From SAR92 clade bacterium (GTDB taxonomy: Bacteria; Pseudomonadota; Gammaproteobacteria; Pseudomonadales; Porticoccaceae): a stretch of 64,000 bases of DNA. How positions within the stretch are numbered: the stretch's first letter is position 1; each line of letters opens with the position of its first letter. The stretch is taken from NCBI GenBank assembly GCA_004211905.1, contig SHBP01000004.1, positions 1 to 64,000 on the forward strand. The letters run 5' to 3'. Shown piece after piece: positions 40,000-48,731 of this stretch. Under the pieces are notes generated by a model, which was not told where the DNA came from, did not search any database, and worked only from the letters and a program-made list of their open reading frames with translations. Position numbers and translations under genes: made by a program.

Positions 40000-40015
40000 C
40001 TGTATATATATACAG
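40000..40015. promoter_or_regulatory. LexA (SOS) box of dnaE2
   Basis: CTGTATATATATACAG is a perfect CTG-N10-CAG SOS box, a fully symmetric palindrome. It lies 20 bp upstream of dnaE2, and on the other side about 140 bp upstream of the small lipoprotein gene. Confidence 0.9.
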
Positions 40016-40156
40016 TATTAAAGAGTAATTTGATTTAACAGTAAAGCTAAAATTAAAGCTTTTAAAATGCACTAATACCGAAGATATATTTTGATTTGGG
40101 CTATTAAATAAACTTTTAAAAAGGGATAATTGGAGAAGACGTTAAAGGATTATTAA

Positions 40157-40342
40157 ATGAAAAAATTATTTGTTATTTTAATGCTATGTTTATCTCAATC
40201 AGGTTGCTTAGCTGTGGCAGTTGTTGAAGGTGTTACTGATGTGGCTATAGCGGTTGTTACGGCACCTATCAAGGTGGGTACAGCAGTTGTTGATGCAGTG
40301 AGCGGAGAGGATGATGACGAGGATTCTGGAGATCTTGAATAG
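40157..40342 (+). CDS. Small NF038104-type lipoprotein
   Basis: A 61-residue protein with a lipoprotein signal (LSQSGC lipobox, Cys17), a short Val/Ala-rich segment with VAIAVVTAPIKVGTAVVDA and an acidic tail (DDDEDSGD). The pattern matches the small NF038104 family of proteobacterial lipoproteins, which has no known function. It is divergent from dnaE2 and followed by a terminator. Confidence 0.75.
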   Translation: MKKLFVILMLCLSQSGCLAVAVVEGVTDVAIAVVTAPIKVGTAVVDAVSGEDDDEDSGDLE

Positions 40343-40370
40343 CAAAATTATTGTTTAAAGCTCGCACATA

Positions 40371-40398
40371 AAAAATGGCACCCTGAGGTGCCATTTTT
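40371..40398. terminator. Bidirectional terminator, lipoprotein / metY
   Basis: AAAAATGGCACC (40371-40382) pairs perfectly with GGTGCCATTTTT (40387-40398) around a CTGA loop, between convergent genes. Confidence 0.9.
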
Positions 40399-40419
40399 GT
40401 TTTATATTACCTGCTTTTA

Positions 40420-41691
40420 TTAACCTGCTGCAGCTAGTGCCTGCTCAATGTCTGCAATAATGTCATCGATGTGCTCGATGCCAACAGAGATACGAACCAT
40501 TTCTCGGCTGGTGCCGGCAGCTATAAGTTCTTCGTCATTTAACTGTCGATGTGTGGTACTAGCAGGGTGGCATGCTAGAGATTTGGCATCGCCAATATTA
40601 ACTAGACGTTTAATGAGCTGGAGTGCGTCGATAAACTTAGCTCCGTTAGCTTCTCCGCCTTTAATACCAAAGCTTAAGATTCCTGATGGCTTGCCACTCA
40701 CTACTTTCTTTGCCAATTCATGGTACTTATCATTCTCAAGGCCGGCGTAGTTAACCCATTCGACAGCATCGTGTGATGATAGGTATTGAGCAACAGCTAG
40801 AGCATTTTCAGTATGTCGCTCCATACGCAGTGCTAATGTTTCTAAGCCCTGCAGAATTAAGAATGAGTTAAAGGGTGAAATGGCTGCACCCATATTGCGT
40901 AAAGGAACTACGCGAGCACGACCAATAAAGGCAGCTTCTCCTAAAGCCTCAGCATACACAACACCATGATAGGAAGGATCTGGCTCATTGAAGGCCGCAA
41001 AGCGAGGATTATCTTTCCACGGGAATTTACCTGAATCAACGATAATTCCACCAACAGAGGTACCATGACCACCAATATATTTAGTCAGTGAGTGAACAAC
41101 AATATCTGCTCCTTGCTCAAAAGGTCGGCAAAGAATCGGGGTAGCTACGGTGTTATCGACAATTACTGGAACGCCATGTTTATGAGCCATATCTGAAAGT
41201 GCTTGAATATCAACAATGTTACCTGCTGGATTACCAATCGACTCACAGAATAGGGCTTTTGTGTTGTCATCAATCAATGCTTCCAATGCGTCGATATCAT
41301 CGCCAGAGGCCATGCGTACTTCAATACCTTGATTTGGCAGAGAGTGAGCAAAGAAGTTGTAGGTACCGCCGTAAAGCTGGCTAACACTCACAATATTGTC
41401 TCCAGCACGCGCAACTGTCTGAATTGCAGCGGTGATCGCCGCCATGCCTGATGCCATCGCCAAAGCGCCAATGCCGCCTTCGAGTTGAGCGACACGCTGT
41501 TCCAGTACATCGTTGGTAGGATTCATGATGCGCGTGTAAATATTGCCAGGCTCCGCTAAATTAAATAGATCCGCGCCATGCTGTGTGTCGCGAAAGCTGT
41601 ATGAGGTCGTCTGGTAAATAGGTACTGCAACTGCATTGGTTGCAGGATCATCATTAAATCCAGCATGAATTGCTTGAGTTTCGAATTTCAT
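40420..41691 (-). CDS. metY: O-acetylhomoserine sulfhydrylase (aminocarboxypropyltransferase)
   Basis: A 423-residue Cys/Met-metabolism PLP enzyme. The N-terminus FETQAIHAGFNDDPATNAVA and SYSFRDTQHGADLF region is MetY-type rather than MetB/MetZ, and the PLP lysine is K204 (HSLTKYIGGHG). It makes homocysteine from O-acetylhomoserine and sulfide. The gene stands alone between dnaE2 and the CoA-ligase gene. I saw no SAM or other riboswitch in the 280-bp region upstream. Confidence 0.92.
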   Translation of the reverse strand: MKFETQAIHAGFNDDPATNAVAVPIYQTTSYSFRDTQHGADLFNLAEPGNIYTRIMNPTNDVLEQRVAQLEGGIGALAMASGMAAITAAIQTVARAGDNIVSVSQLYGGTYNFFAHSLPNQGIEVRMASGDDIDALEALIDDNTKALFCESIGNPAGNIVDIQALSDMAHKHGVPVIVDNTVATPILCRPFEQGADIVVHSLTKYIGGHGTSVGGIIVDSGKFPWKDNPRFAAFNEPDPSYHGVVYAEALGEAAFIGRARVVPLRNMGAAISPFNSFLILQGLETLALRMERHTENALAVAQYLSSHDAVEWVNYAGLENDKYHELAKKVVSGKPSGILSFGIKGGEANGAKFIDALQLIKRLVNIGDAKSLACHPASTTHRQLNDEELIAAGTSREMVRISVGIEHIDDIIADIEQALAAAG

Positions 41692-41846
41692 AAATTGATT
41701 TCCATATTTTCGTATTTAACTGGTAATTATAGATTACTGATAGGAACTGGTGGAGAGTCAACTTAGAATTATTTATTATAACGTTAAGTATAATTGTCAA
41801 ACCTACTATTCTCTCGACTAGACATTGATAGGCGAATATGATTTTC

Positions 41847-41913
41847 TGGCATTTATTCCGAATAAAATGGCACCATTCGCCTTGTTCGTTTTCTAAACTC
41901 TGTCTAGCATTAT
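41847..41913 (+). promoter_or_regulatory. AraC-type promoter element, copy A (ligase gene)
   Basis: A 67-bp element nearly identical to the one at 47030-47096 (59 of 67 bases). It carries TGGC half-sites at 41847 and 41868, 21 bp apart (TGGCATTTATTCC and TGGCACCATTCGCC), then TTGTTC (41882-41887), a 17-bp spacer and TAGCAT (41905-41910). Two-helical-turn direct repeats next to the -35 are typical of AraC-family activation. The start codon lies 60 bp beyond. Confidence 0.7.
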
Positions 41914-41973
41914 TGGGCAGGACTGGGGTGCAGCGGAAGGTTGTATTCATTAAAAAATATTAAGGGCACATTT

Positions 41974-43506
41974 ATGTCATCGTCACAATCAGCAGAAATT
42001 GGTTTAGGTCACACTATTCTTCGTAGAGCCTCGCTTACTCCTAACGCAAGAGCTCTCACTTTTGAGGGACAAACTTGGACCTGCGCCGAACTGGGCGACA
42101 GAGTTCGTCGGTTGGCAACGATATTGCTCGATGGCGGAGTGTCTCGCGGAGATCGAATTGGTTATATAGGGCTTAATCACCCTGCCTTTTTGGAGCTGTT
42201 ATATGCCTGTGGTTGTGTTGGTGCGGTCTTTGTACCATTAAATTTCCGATTAACTGGACCTGAGGTGCGGTTTATCGGCAATGATTCAGATATTACTGTC
42301 ATGTTTGCTGATGACATGTTGCGGCCACTGATCGAGAGTGAAAAATCAAACCTTAACTGTTCTCGCTACTTAACTATTGAATCAGATGCAGAGGGTTGGG
42401 AGCCATTAGCGCCCTTAATGGAGAGTGCGTCAGCGCTCGCAGAGAGTGAGCATGTGGATGCTGATGAAGTTGCTTTTATCATGTATACCTCAGGTACTAC
42501 TGGGCTTCCGAAGGGAGCGATGCTGACCCATGGCAATATTTTTTGGAACAGTATTAACGTTTGCTTTGGTGAAGACACCATGACCACCACCACTCTAACC
42601 TGTGCGCCACTATTTCATATAGGTGGCCTAAACGTCACGACGCTACTTTCCTTGGCAAAAGGTGTAGAAGTCGTTCTGCTACGGAGTTTTGAGCCAGGAG
42701 AGGTGTTGAGGCTAATCGAGGAACATAAAGTTGGCAGTATGTTTGGTGCGCCTACTATGTTTTTAATGATGGCTCAGCATGAAAATTTTGAGAAAACTGA
42801 TCTTTCGACTATTAGTACGTTGATTTGTGGTGGAGCGCCAGTTCCGGTGCCATTAATTGAAACTTATGGAAAGAGAGATGTCAGTTTTTGCCAAGGCTAT
42901 GGCCTAACAGAAACTGCACCTTTTGCCAGTTTGCTTAGTAGTGACTTGGCTATGGTTAAAGTAGGTTCGGCGGGTAAGGCTCCGATGTTTACTGAGGTTC
43001 GAATTGTGGATGAAAATAATAATTCAGTAGCTGCCGGCGTCCATGGGGAGGTTTGTATCAAAGGGCCTAATGTGATGAAGGGGTATTGGAATCGACCAGA
43101 TGCGACAGCGGAGGCGATCGACGAACTTGGTTGGTTCCACAGTGGAGATATTGGCTATTTAGATGACGAGGATTTTCTGTATCTATGTGATCGAGTGAAA
43201 GATATGGTGATTACTGGTGGTGAAAACGTATACCCAGCTGAGATAGAGAGCATCTTATATGGCCATCCTGCGGTTCTCGAGGTGGCAGTTATCGGTTTAC
43301 CCGATGAGAAGTGGGGGGAGGCGGTAACGGCAGTCGCTGTTCTTGAGGATGGTGCAACGCTTGATCTTGAAGGGTTACGAGCTTTTGCGGGGGAGTCCCT
43401 CGCTCGCTATAAGCTGCCCAGCGAACTGCGTATTATTGACATACTGCCCCGCAACCCCGCGGGCAAGGTTCAGAAGTTTAAGTTAAAAGAGCAATTTGAC
43501 GTTTAA
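41974..43506 (+). CDS. Acyl-CoA synthetase (AMP-binding), regulon member
   Basis: A 510-residue ANL ligase: P-loop YTSGTTGLPKG at 171-181, YGLTETAPF, hinge YLCDRVKDMVITGGENVYP and the catalytic Lys in PRNPAGKVQKFK. The ATG at 41974 (MSSSQSAE) follows AAGGG; an upstream in-frame ATG at 41941 lacks a Shine-Dalgarno sequence. Its promoter element matches that of the acyl-CoA dehydrogenase at 47138, so it probably activates the acid whose CoA ester that enzyme oxidises, an AtuH-like role. It sits between metY and the imu genes, and its end overlaps the convergent imuB by 4 nt. Confidence 0.88.
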   Translation: MSSSQSAEIGLGHTILRRASLTPNARALTFEGQTWTCAELGDRVRRLATILLDGGVSRGDRIGYIGLNHPAFLELLYACGCVGAVFVPLNFRLTGPEVRFIGNDSDITVMFADDMLRPLIESEKSNLNCSRYLTIESDAEGWEPLAPLMESASALAESEHVDADEVAFIMYTSGTTGLPKGAMLTHGNIFWNSINVCFGEDTMTTTTLTCAPLFHIGGLNVTTLLSLAKGVEVVLLRSFEPGEVLRLIEEHKVGSMFGAPTMFLMMAQHENFEKTDLSTISTLICGGAPVPVPLIETYGKRDVSFCQGYGLTETAPFASLLSSDLAMVKVGSAGKAPMFTEVRIVDENNNSVAAGVHGEVCIKGPNVMKGYWNRPDATAEAIDELGWFHSGDIGYLDDEDFLYLCDRVKDMVITGGENVYPAEIESILYGHPAVLEVAVIGLPDEKWGEAVTAVAVLEDGATLDLEGLRAFAGESLARYKLPSELRIIDILPRNPAGKVQKFKLKEQFDV

Positions 43507-44999
43507 GAAAATAGACCATGGACAAACCAGCGTTTGTTTGTGGTCTCCCTAAATATCCAGTAGCGAGCGCCTTTACTATCACAAGCAAGATAGTAATCGC
43601 GCTGTTGCTCGGACTGCCACCAGTTACCGCAAAGACGCTCTGGGCCGCTAATAATCGTCAGTGGTCGTCTCCAGTAGAGTTTTTGGTTGCGCTCTTGTAT
43701 GGGTGTTGGTTCGTTTAATAACCATAATGGCTGAGGGGCTTTCGATGCTATATAGTTGGTTTTAGTGTTCTTGCTAGGAGGCTGAGTATTGCCGGCTAGT
43801 TCTGGCAAATATTCTTCGCTTGTAACAAGCTGTGATAGCGCATCGACACCTAGTCTGGCATATAGTTTATCGATTAACTCAGAAGCTTGATTGTCCAATA
43901 AAACCTGATTACCAAATAGATCAAAGTTAGATTCAGTTACATCTACGAACTGATTACAAGACAGTGATACTCGCTCAATACTTTGAGGTAGTTCTAAAGA
44001 CTCTAGCTGTAGGCGACTTAAAGTAAGTAGACTAGACCAATTATTCTTACTGCTAGACAAGTTTAGAGCCATAGTTTGGTGATCACCCAGTAGGGGTTCA
44101 AAACGCCAACTTAACTGAGAGCAGTGACACTGTCTTGCTATCAGATACTGAGAAAAGCGTTGTAATAACGTCTTCATCGGGAATAAAAGGCTTTCTTTAC
44201 TGTATAGGCCTTGAGTGTTCTGAATTTCATCATAAAATTCGGTAGAGGGTTTAAAGCGAGTTGAAGTGCAAGGTTTTTGCCCCTGTAGTAATTGGAGGGT
44301 AGTCATTAACTCGCTGCTAAAGCGCCGACTTAAAGCTGAACGTGGAAATTTGAGAAGATCTCCTATGGTTTTAAGGCCCAATTGCTTAAAGCTCTGTTGT
44401 TGTTTTAGTGTGCTTGGTAGCTTATCTATTCTTGTAGCGACCAAAGCGCACTGTATTTCATGGCTATTAGGCAAATGCTTGTGAAACTGACTGCCACAAA
44501 GTAATTTTGCTGCCAATGGGCTCTCTCCAACCCCAGTAACTATAAAGGCTACTTGCATTAATAGTTTCGCTTGGAGTCTTTTTAACCATTCTTGATAGCT
44601 TTGGAAGAGCTGCTCGCAACCTGATAGGTTCAGCCATAATCCATTAGTATCTACTATAACTTCGGGACTGAAGCTGTAGCTAATCAGGGCTAACCGCTGA
44701 AGTAATCGCTCTTCTTGTCGTATGTTTTTTACTACTACCATTAGTTGAGGGCATATAGCTAAGGCAGTTGAAAGGGAGAGAGAAGGCTCAATACCCCAAG
44801 TTTTAGCAAGTTGGTTGCAGCAGACGATGCGTTGTGCATTTTTTTGCGGGCTTGATATGGCTATGGGCTTGTCTACAGGCAGTTTATCCATGTCTAAGAG
44901 TACAGCCTCAATTGCTAGTTCAGGAAAATGCACATATAGCCAAATGTTTTGCATATCTGGCTTAGAGCAACGCTGATGCTTTTTACTTTGTTTTTTCAC
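43503..44999 (-). CDS. imuB: ImuB, inactive Y-family polymerase-like mutasome protein
   Basis: A 498-residue Y-family-like protein. The N-terminal LYVHFPELAIEAVLLD lacks the usual catalytic DMDxFYA motif, as expected for ImuB, which is not a polymerase but bridges the beta clamp, ImuA and DnaE2. The C-terminal YYLACDSKGARYWIFRE segment is typical of ImuB. GTG at 44999 lies 3 nt after the imuA stop and suggests coupling; ATG at 44954 (MQNIWLYVHFPE) is a fair alternative. It is co-transcribed with imuA from a LexA-controlled promoter. Confidence 0.9.
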   Translation of the reverse strand: MKKQSKKHQRCSKPDMQNIWLYVHFPELAIEAVLLDMDKLPVDKPIAISSPQKNAQRIVCCNQLAKTWGIEPSLSLSTALAICPQLMVVVKNIRQEERLLQRLALISYSFSPEVIVDTNGLWLNLSGCEQLFQSYQEWLKRLQAKLLMQVAFIVTGVGESPLAAKLLCGSQFHKHLPNSHEIQCALVATRIDKLPSTLKQQQSFKQLGLKTIGDLLKFPRSALSRRFSSELMTTLQLLQGQKPCTSTRFKPSTEFYDEIQNTQGLYSKESLLFPMKTLLQRFSQYLIARQCHCSQLSWRFEPLLGDHQTMALNLSSSKNNWSSLLTLSRLQLESLELPQSIERVSLSCNQFVDVTESNFDLFGNQVLLDNQASELIDKLYARLGVDALSQLVTSEEYLPELAGNTQPPSKNTKTNYIASKAPQPLWLLNEPTPIQERNQKLYWRRPLTIISGPERLCGNWWQSEQQRDYYLACDSKGARYWIFRETTNKRWFVHGLFS

Positions 45000-45002
45000 A
45001 GC

Positions 45003-45740
45003 CTAGGCATTCAGATGTTGAGATTCATCATTTTGTAGCAATTGATAGGTTGATGGTTCTTTCGGTGGGTAACTAATATTAACTGGCAGCTGTTCTAGTT
45101 GAGTGCGCTCTGTCTGTAAGTTATTAAGTATGACCTCTGTTTTTGCCCCTGGATTTTTCCCTTTTAGTTTGTGTAATGTGACTGAAAGAACGTTAGCTTT
45201 ATGAGTCTGAAGCCCAATACGCAAACGTGCTGGAGAGGGCGCCTTAAGAGAGTTCTCTGTACTAAACAAAAATGCAGGAGAATAGCTTTCTACCGCAGCG
45301 AGCTGTAATTTACGCAATTCAGCATAGCGTGGCCGAGAGTTATTAGTCCATGCAAATAGAATGGCATTGCTACGAATAGACTGTTCCGCTGCCCATAGCC
45401 ACTCTTTGCTATTTTTACTACGGACGACCAATAACTGCTCCAAAGGTATTTCTGCGTTCACTAAACTGGGCGCGTAAGGTTGATAAGGAGGGTCTAACCA
45501 AACACATAATGTATCTCTACAGGCATAATGCTTCATGGTTGGCAGTAGTAAACTTAGCTCACCTATACCATCTTGTTGGCTCACTAATTCAGTAAGAGCT
45601 GACACCGGCCACCCACCCAGTAGTAGATTGTCTAGATTTTTATCTCCGGTACTTATGGTGTGTTTTCGCAGTGATCGGTTACGACCCTGCCAAGTATCTT
45701 GCCTTAGAAATAATGCATTAAGTAAATTTTTGCTAGACAT
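45003..45740 (-). CDS. imuA: ImuA, SulA/RecA-like mutasome protein
   Basis: A 245-residue protein with the RecA-like fold of ImuA: ISTGDKNLDNLLLGGWPVSALTEL-type start, split here into ISTGDKNLDNLLLGGWP followed by VSALTELV, and LLPTMKHYACRDTLCVWLDPP. It works with ImuB and DnaE2 in damage-induced translesion synthesis. A LexA box lies 30 bp upstream and imuB follows at 3 nt. The cassette normally ends with dnaE2, but here dnaE2 is 3.5 kb downstream. Confidence 0.87.
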   Translation of the reverse strand: MSSKNLLNALFLRQDTWQGRNRSLRKHTISTGDKNLDNLLLGGWPVSALTELVSQQDGIGELSLLLPTMKHYACRDTLCVWLDPPYQPYAPSLVNAEIPLEQLLVVRSKNSKEWLWAAEQSIRSNAILFAWTNNSRPRYAELRKLQLAAVESYSPAFLFSTENSLKAPSPARLRIGLQTHKANVLSVTLHKLKGKNPGAKTEVILNNLQTERTQLEQLPVNISYPPKEPSTYQLLQNDESQHLNA

Positions 45741-45769
45741 CGTAATAAGAGTTTGAGAGTTAATAAAAG

Positions 45770-45815
45770 CTGTATATACATACAGTATATTGACGTTTAT
45801 TAGTGTCTAAGTCAA
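45770..45815 (-). promoter_or_regulatory. LexA box and promoter of imuA-imuB
   Basis: CTGTATATACATACAG (45770-45785) is a CTG-N10-CAG SOS box. On the minus strand, TTGACT (45815-45810), 17 bp and CAATAT (45792-45787) form a promoter whose start site falls inside the box, a good geometry for repression. Confidence 0.88.
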
Positions 45816-45990
45816 TAAGTTTAGCTTCATGCATTAGCCGTGTGATGCTGTATTGTTTTTATCCAAGGTATGCCTCTTAGTGAGATCTCATCTTCTTGAG
45901 TTGAAAAACTGCTCGTCATTGTGAGATTTAAGATGGGGATGTTAGACTAAAGACCTTTTTTTACACTGTTGCAATCAAATTTAGCTATCT

Positions 45991-47019
45991 ATGACAGACT
46001 TCCCAGATCAGAGTATTAATTCCTCGTGGTCCGTTTATGCGGCCCCTCTGATCACTATTTTACAAATTGCTGAACAACTAGGCTTAAACCATAACAGTCT
46101 ACTTGTAGAAGTGGGTTTAGATGCAAAAGAGTTAAGTATCCCTGATCGTCGATTCCCAGTAATGATTTATTATCGCCTCTACGAGGCTGTTGCTAAAGAA
46201 TCCAATGATCCAGATATCGCCTTAAGTGTAGGGCGCATTAATTACCTTAAAGGGTTAAATTTCCAGTTATACATGTCAACGGTGTGTAAGTCGTTTCGGG
46301 ATTATCTCAATCTTATGCCTAGCACCTTAAAGCTACGTGGTGATTTAGGTGAAATTAGGGCTCATCGTGAAGGAGAACTAGTTGAGTTGTGCTGGGAGCC
46401 ACTTCTGCTGGGTACTCAACGGAAGCGTTTTTTAACAGATGAGATGTTGTCAGTCTCAGTCATGATTATTAATTCTATTTGTATCATGCCGGTTAAAGTC
46501 GTTAAGGTTCATTTTACTTACCCAAAACCCAAAAATTTAGTCAATTTAGAGATTCTATTCGGCACTAATCTCAGTTTTGACCAACCGAAGAGTAGTATTT
46601 TTTTTCATCGAGATTGTCTTGATTTCCCAATGTTACAGCAAGATTATCAGGGAGCACCTGACCATAGTCATCCTTTTCAAGCCTTTTTCGAGGATGAGGA
46701 TCCATCAGATGAATTGTTATTTAGCCTCAAACAATCAATAGCCCAATACCTACCTGAAGGGGACGTTACTATTGATAAATTGGCAAGTAAGTTAAATGTA
46801 TCTCGACGAACATTACAACGTCGCCTGTCAGAACGTAACACTAGCTTTTTAAATGTTTTGCAGGAGGTAAGATCTCAGGTAGCTTTGCGATACCTAGCGG
46901 ATGATCGTCTTGCCATTACTGAGATTGCTTTTCTTTTAGGCTATGCCGATCAAGGTTCATTCTCTAGTGCATTTAAAGGTTGGCATGGTGTTTCTCCAAG
47001 AGATTACCGCAGAAAATAG
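45991..47019 (+). CDS. AraC-family transcriptional regulator
   Basis: A 342-residue regulator with an N-terminal effector domain of the arabinose-binding-like type (about 20-210) and a C-terminal AraC double helix-turn-helix (about 255-342): KLASKLNVSRRTLQRRLSER, then ITEIAFLLGYADQGSFSSAF and HGVSPRDYRR. This architecture occurs in regulators of lipid, sterol or hydroxy-acid catabolism. The gene lies directly upstream of an acyl-CoA dehydrogenase gene whose promoter holds 21-bp-spaced TGGC repeats. I infer that it controls the four similar sites in this region. Its own upstream region lacks such a site. Confidence 0.88.
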   Translation: MTDFPDQSINSSWSVYAAPLITILQIAEQLGLNHNSLLVEVGLDAKELSIPDRRFPVMIYYRLYEAVAKESNDPDIALSVGRINYLKGLNFQLYMSTVCKSFRDYLNLMPSTLKLRGDLGEIRAHREGELVELCWEPLLLGTQRKRFLTDEMLSVSVMIINSICIMPVKVVKVHFTYPKPKNLVNLEILFGTNLSFDQPKSSIFFHRDCLDFPMLQQDYQGAPDHSHPFQAFFEDEDPSDELLFSLKQSIAQYLPEGDVTIDKLASKLNVSRRTLQRRLSERNTSFLNVLQEVRSQVALRYLADDRLAITEIAFLLGYADQGSFSSAFKGWHGVSPRDYRRK

Positions 47020-47029
47020 AAATTCTTAT

Positions 47030-47096
47030 TGGCATTTATTCCCAATAGAATGGCGCCATCCGCCTTGCTCGTTTTCCTAACTCTGTCTAGTATTAT
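47030..47096 (+). promoter_or_regulatory. AraC-type promoter element, copy B (acyl-CoA dehydrogenase gene)
   Basis: This element is 59/67 identical to copy A at 41847-41913. TGGC half-sites lie at 47030 and 47051 (21 bp apart), TTGCTC at 47065-47070, then 17 bp and TAGTAT (47088-47093). The element starts 11 bp after the araC gene ends and is 41 bp before the next start codon. Confidence 0.72.
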
Positions 47097-47137
47097 CATG
47101 CCTAAATTAACCGTTCATTGCTGAGTCGGAGAATATT

Positions 47138-48310
47138 ATGTCCTTAGATTTTGATAGCGCACGATTGCCCAACACTCGTTTAAAGCCTGAGCACCATGAG
47201 TGGAGAGCTCAGTTACGACGGTTTTTTGATCGTGAAGTCATCCCCTATGCCGACCAGTGGGATGAAGATGGGTGTATTCCCGATGAGCTTTGGCCTAAGT
47301 CAGCAGAGGTGGGTATATTAGGGTTAGGTTATCCAGAGGAATTTGGCGGCGTTTCGAAAGGAATTGATCTCTGGTACTCCATTATCCTTAATGAAGAAAT
47401 GTCGCGAGTTGCAGTGGGCGGTCTTGGGGCAACATTAATGGTACATGGGATTGGCTTACCGCCGGTTATCAATTTTGGCAGCGACGAGATTAAAAAGATG
47501 GTTGCGCCGCCAGTATTGGCCGGTACAAAGCGTATCTCACTAGCAATTACAGAGCCGGGCGCAGGATCTGATGTAGCTCACTTAACCACAACAGCGCGCT
47601 TGGATGACGATCACTATGTCGTCAATGGTTCTAAAACCTATATCACTGGGGGTATGAATGCTAACTGGTTCACAACAGCGGTTCGTACCGGCGGTGAAGG
47701 TGCAGGAGGAGTATCTACCTTATTGATACCTGCTGACGCAGAGGGTGTTTCAAGAACGGCCCTGGACAAAAAGCAAGGCTGGTGGTGTTCTGATACAGCA
47801 ACGATTTATTTTGACAATGTTTGTGTTCCTGTTGGCAATTTAATTGGTCAGGAAAATAAAGGTTTCAGCGTCATCATGAATAACTTTAATGCAGAAAGGC
47901 TGGCTATGTCTGCAGCGATGGAAGCTTTTTCAAGAGTCTGTCTTGAGGACGCCGTTGCCTGGGCTAGTGAACGCAAAACCTTTGGCAAGCGACTGGCTGA
48001 TCATCAGGTTATTCGCCATAAGATTGCCGATATGAAAATGCGCATCAATGCCACCCAAGCATACCTGCAGTTAGTATGTCAGCAAGTGCAGGATGGCCAA
48101 GAGAGTGCAGGAGACATTGCATTGCTAAAAGTTCAATGTAGTCAAACAATGGAGTTTTGTGCCCGCGAAGCGATGCAGATTCTTGGAGGTATAGGCTATA
48201 TGCGCGGCAATAGAGTTGAGCGTATCTATCGAGAGGTCAGAGTTAATGCAATTGGTGGTGGCTCAGAAGAGATTATGCGAGATTTAGCCACACGACAGTT
48301 TGGCCTTTGA
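47138..48310 (+). CDS. Acyl-CoA dehydrogenase (~390 aa type)
   Basis: A 390-residue FAD acyl-CoA dehydrogenase with LAITEPGAGSDVAHL, the SERKTFGKRLADHQ flavin-contact segment and C-terminal IGGGSEEIMRDLATRQFGL. The usual YEGT catalytic Glu position reads GGGS, so the base is probably on another helix, as in long-chain and isovaleryl-CoA dehydrogenases. The linked AraC gene and the promoter element shared with a CoA ligase suggest it oxidises a branched acyl-CoA, an AtuD-like role; this is inference. Confidence 0.9.
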   Translation: MSLDFDSARLPNTRLKPEHHEWRAQLRRFFDREVIPYADQWDEDGCIPDELWPKSAEVGILGLGYPEEFGGVSKGIDLWYSIILNEEMSRVAVGGLGATLMVHGIGLPPVINFGSDEIKKMVAPPVLAGTKRISLAITEPGAGSDVAHLTTTARLDDDHYVVNGSKTYITGGMNANWFTTAVRTGGEGAGGVSTLLIPADAEGVSRTALDKKQGWWCSDTATIYFDNVCVPVGNLIGQENKGFSVIMNNFNAERLAMSAAMEAFSRVCLEDAVAWASERKTFGKRLADHQVIRHKIADMKMRINATQAYLQLVCQQVQDGQESAGDIALLKVQCSQTMEFCAREAMQILGGIGYMRGNRVERIYREVRVNAIGGGSEEIMRDLATRQFGL

Positions 48311-48383
48311 GAATTATCAAGAGAGTTTGTGCGTTGAATATATTGTTAGACCTGTAAAAGAATGCAAAGAACAATCGCCTAAA

Positions 48384-48415
48384 GAATACCCCGATACAAA
48401 AACAGCGGGGCATTC
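48384..48415. terminator. Terminator-like hairpin between convergent genes
   Basis: GAATACCCCG pairs with CGGGGCATTC (one mismatch) around a 12-nt loop. There is no T tract, so it may be only an mRNA 3'-end structure. Confidence 0.35.
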
Positions 48416-48431
48416 TCTAGTAAAAAAGCGA

Positions 48432-48731
48432 TTAGGCCAAGATAGGGCCTAATTTCATTGCGATACTCATATCACCCTGTACCTTAAGCTTTCCAGACAT
48501 GAAGGCACCCATTCCATCAAGATTGCCTTCAGCCATCTCCATAAAGTTCTCAATACTAATCACCATGGTGCATTGGGCATCAGCATCTTCATTAGAGATC
48601 GTATTAGGTACTTGAGTGGCATCTAGAAAAAGCGCCCCATCGTCGCCAAAATCAAATTTTAAAGTTGCGCCTAAACCGCAATCTTCCCCAATTTTTTCTT
48701 TTAAACCTGCAGTGACAACATCTAAAGACAT
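48432..48731 (-). CDS. Stand-alone SCP2 sterol-carrier domain protein
   Basis: A 99-residue protein consisting of one SCP2 domain: KFDFGDDGALFLDATQ, AQCTMVISIENFMEMAEG and the C-terminal GAFMSGKLKVQGDMSIAMKL, which is the most conserved SCP2 stretch. Such domains bind lipids, fatty acyl-CoAs or sterols in a hydrophobic tunnel. Its place among acyl-CoA catabolic genes suggests a lipid or acyl-CoA binding role, not proven. Confidence 0.85.
   Translation of the reverse strand: MSLDVVTAGLKEKIGEDCGLGATLKFDFGDDGALFLDATQVPNTISNEDADAQCTMVISIENFMEMAEGNLDGMGAFMSGKLKVQGDMSIAMKLGPILA

Noticed and set aside
40000-40015. TATATATA tract as simple AT repeat
   Set aside because: It is flanked by CTG and CAG at exact LexA spacing, and a second such box stands before imuA, so a regulatory reading is better.
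41692-41846. Possible SAM or other riboswitch before metY
   Set aside because: I saw no conserved stem set or terminator near the metY leader. It is an ordinary AT-rich leader by eye, and a covariance-model search would settle it.
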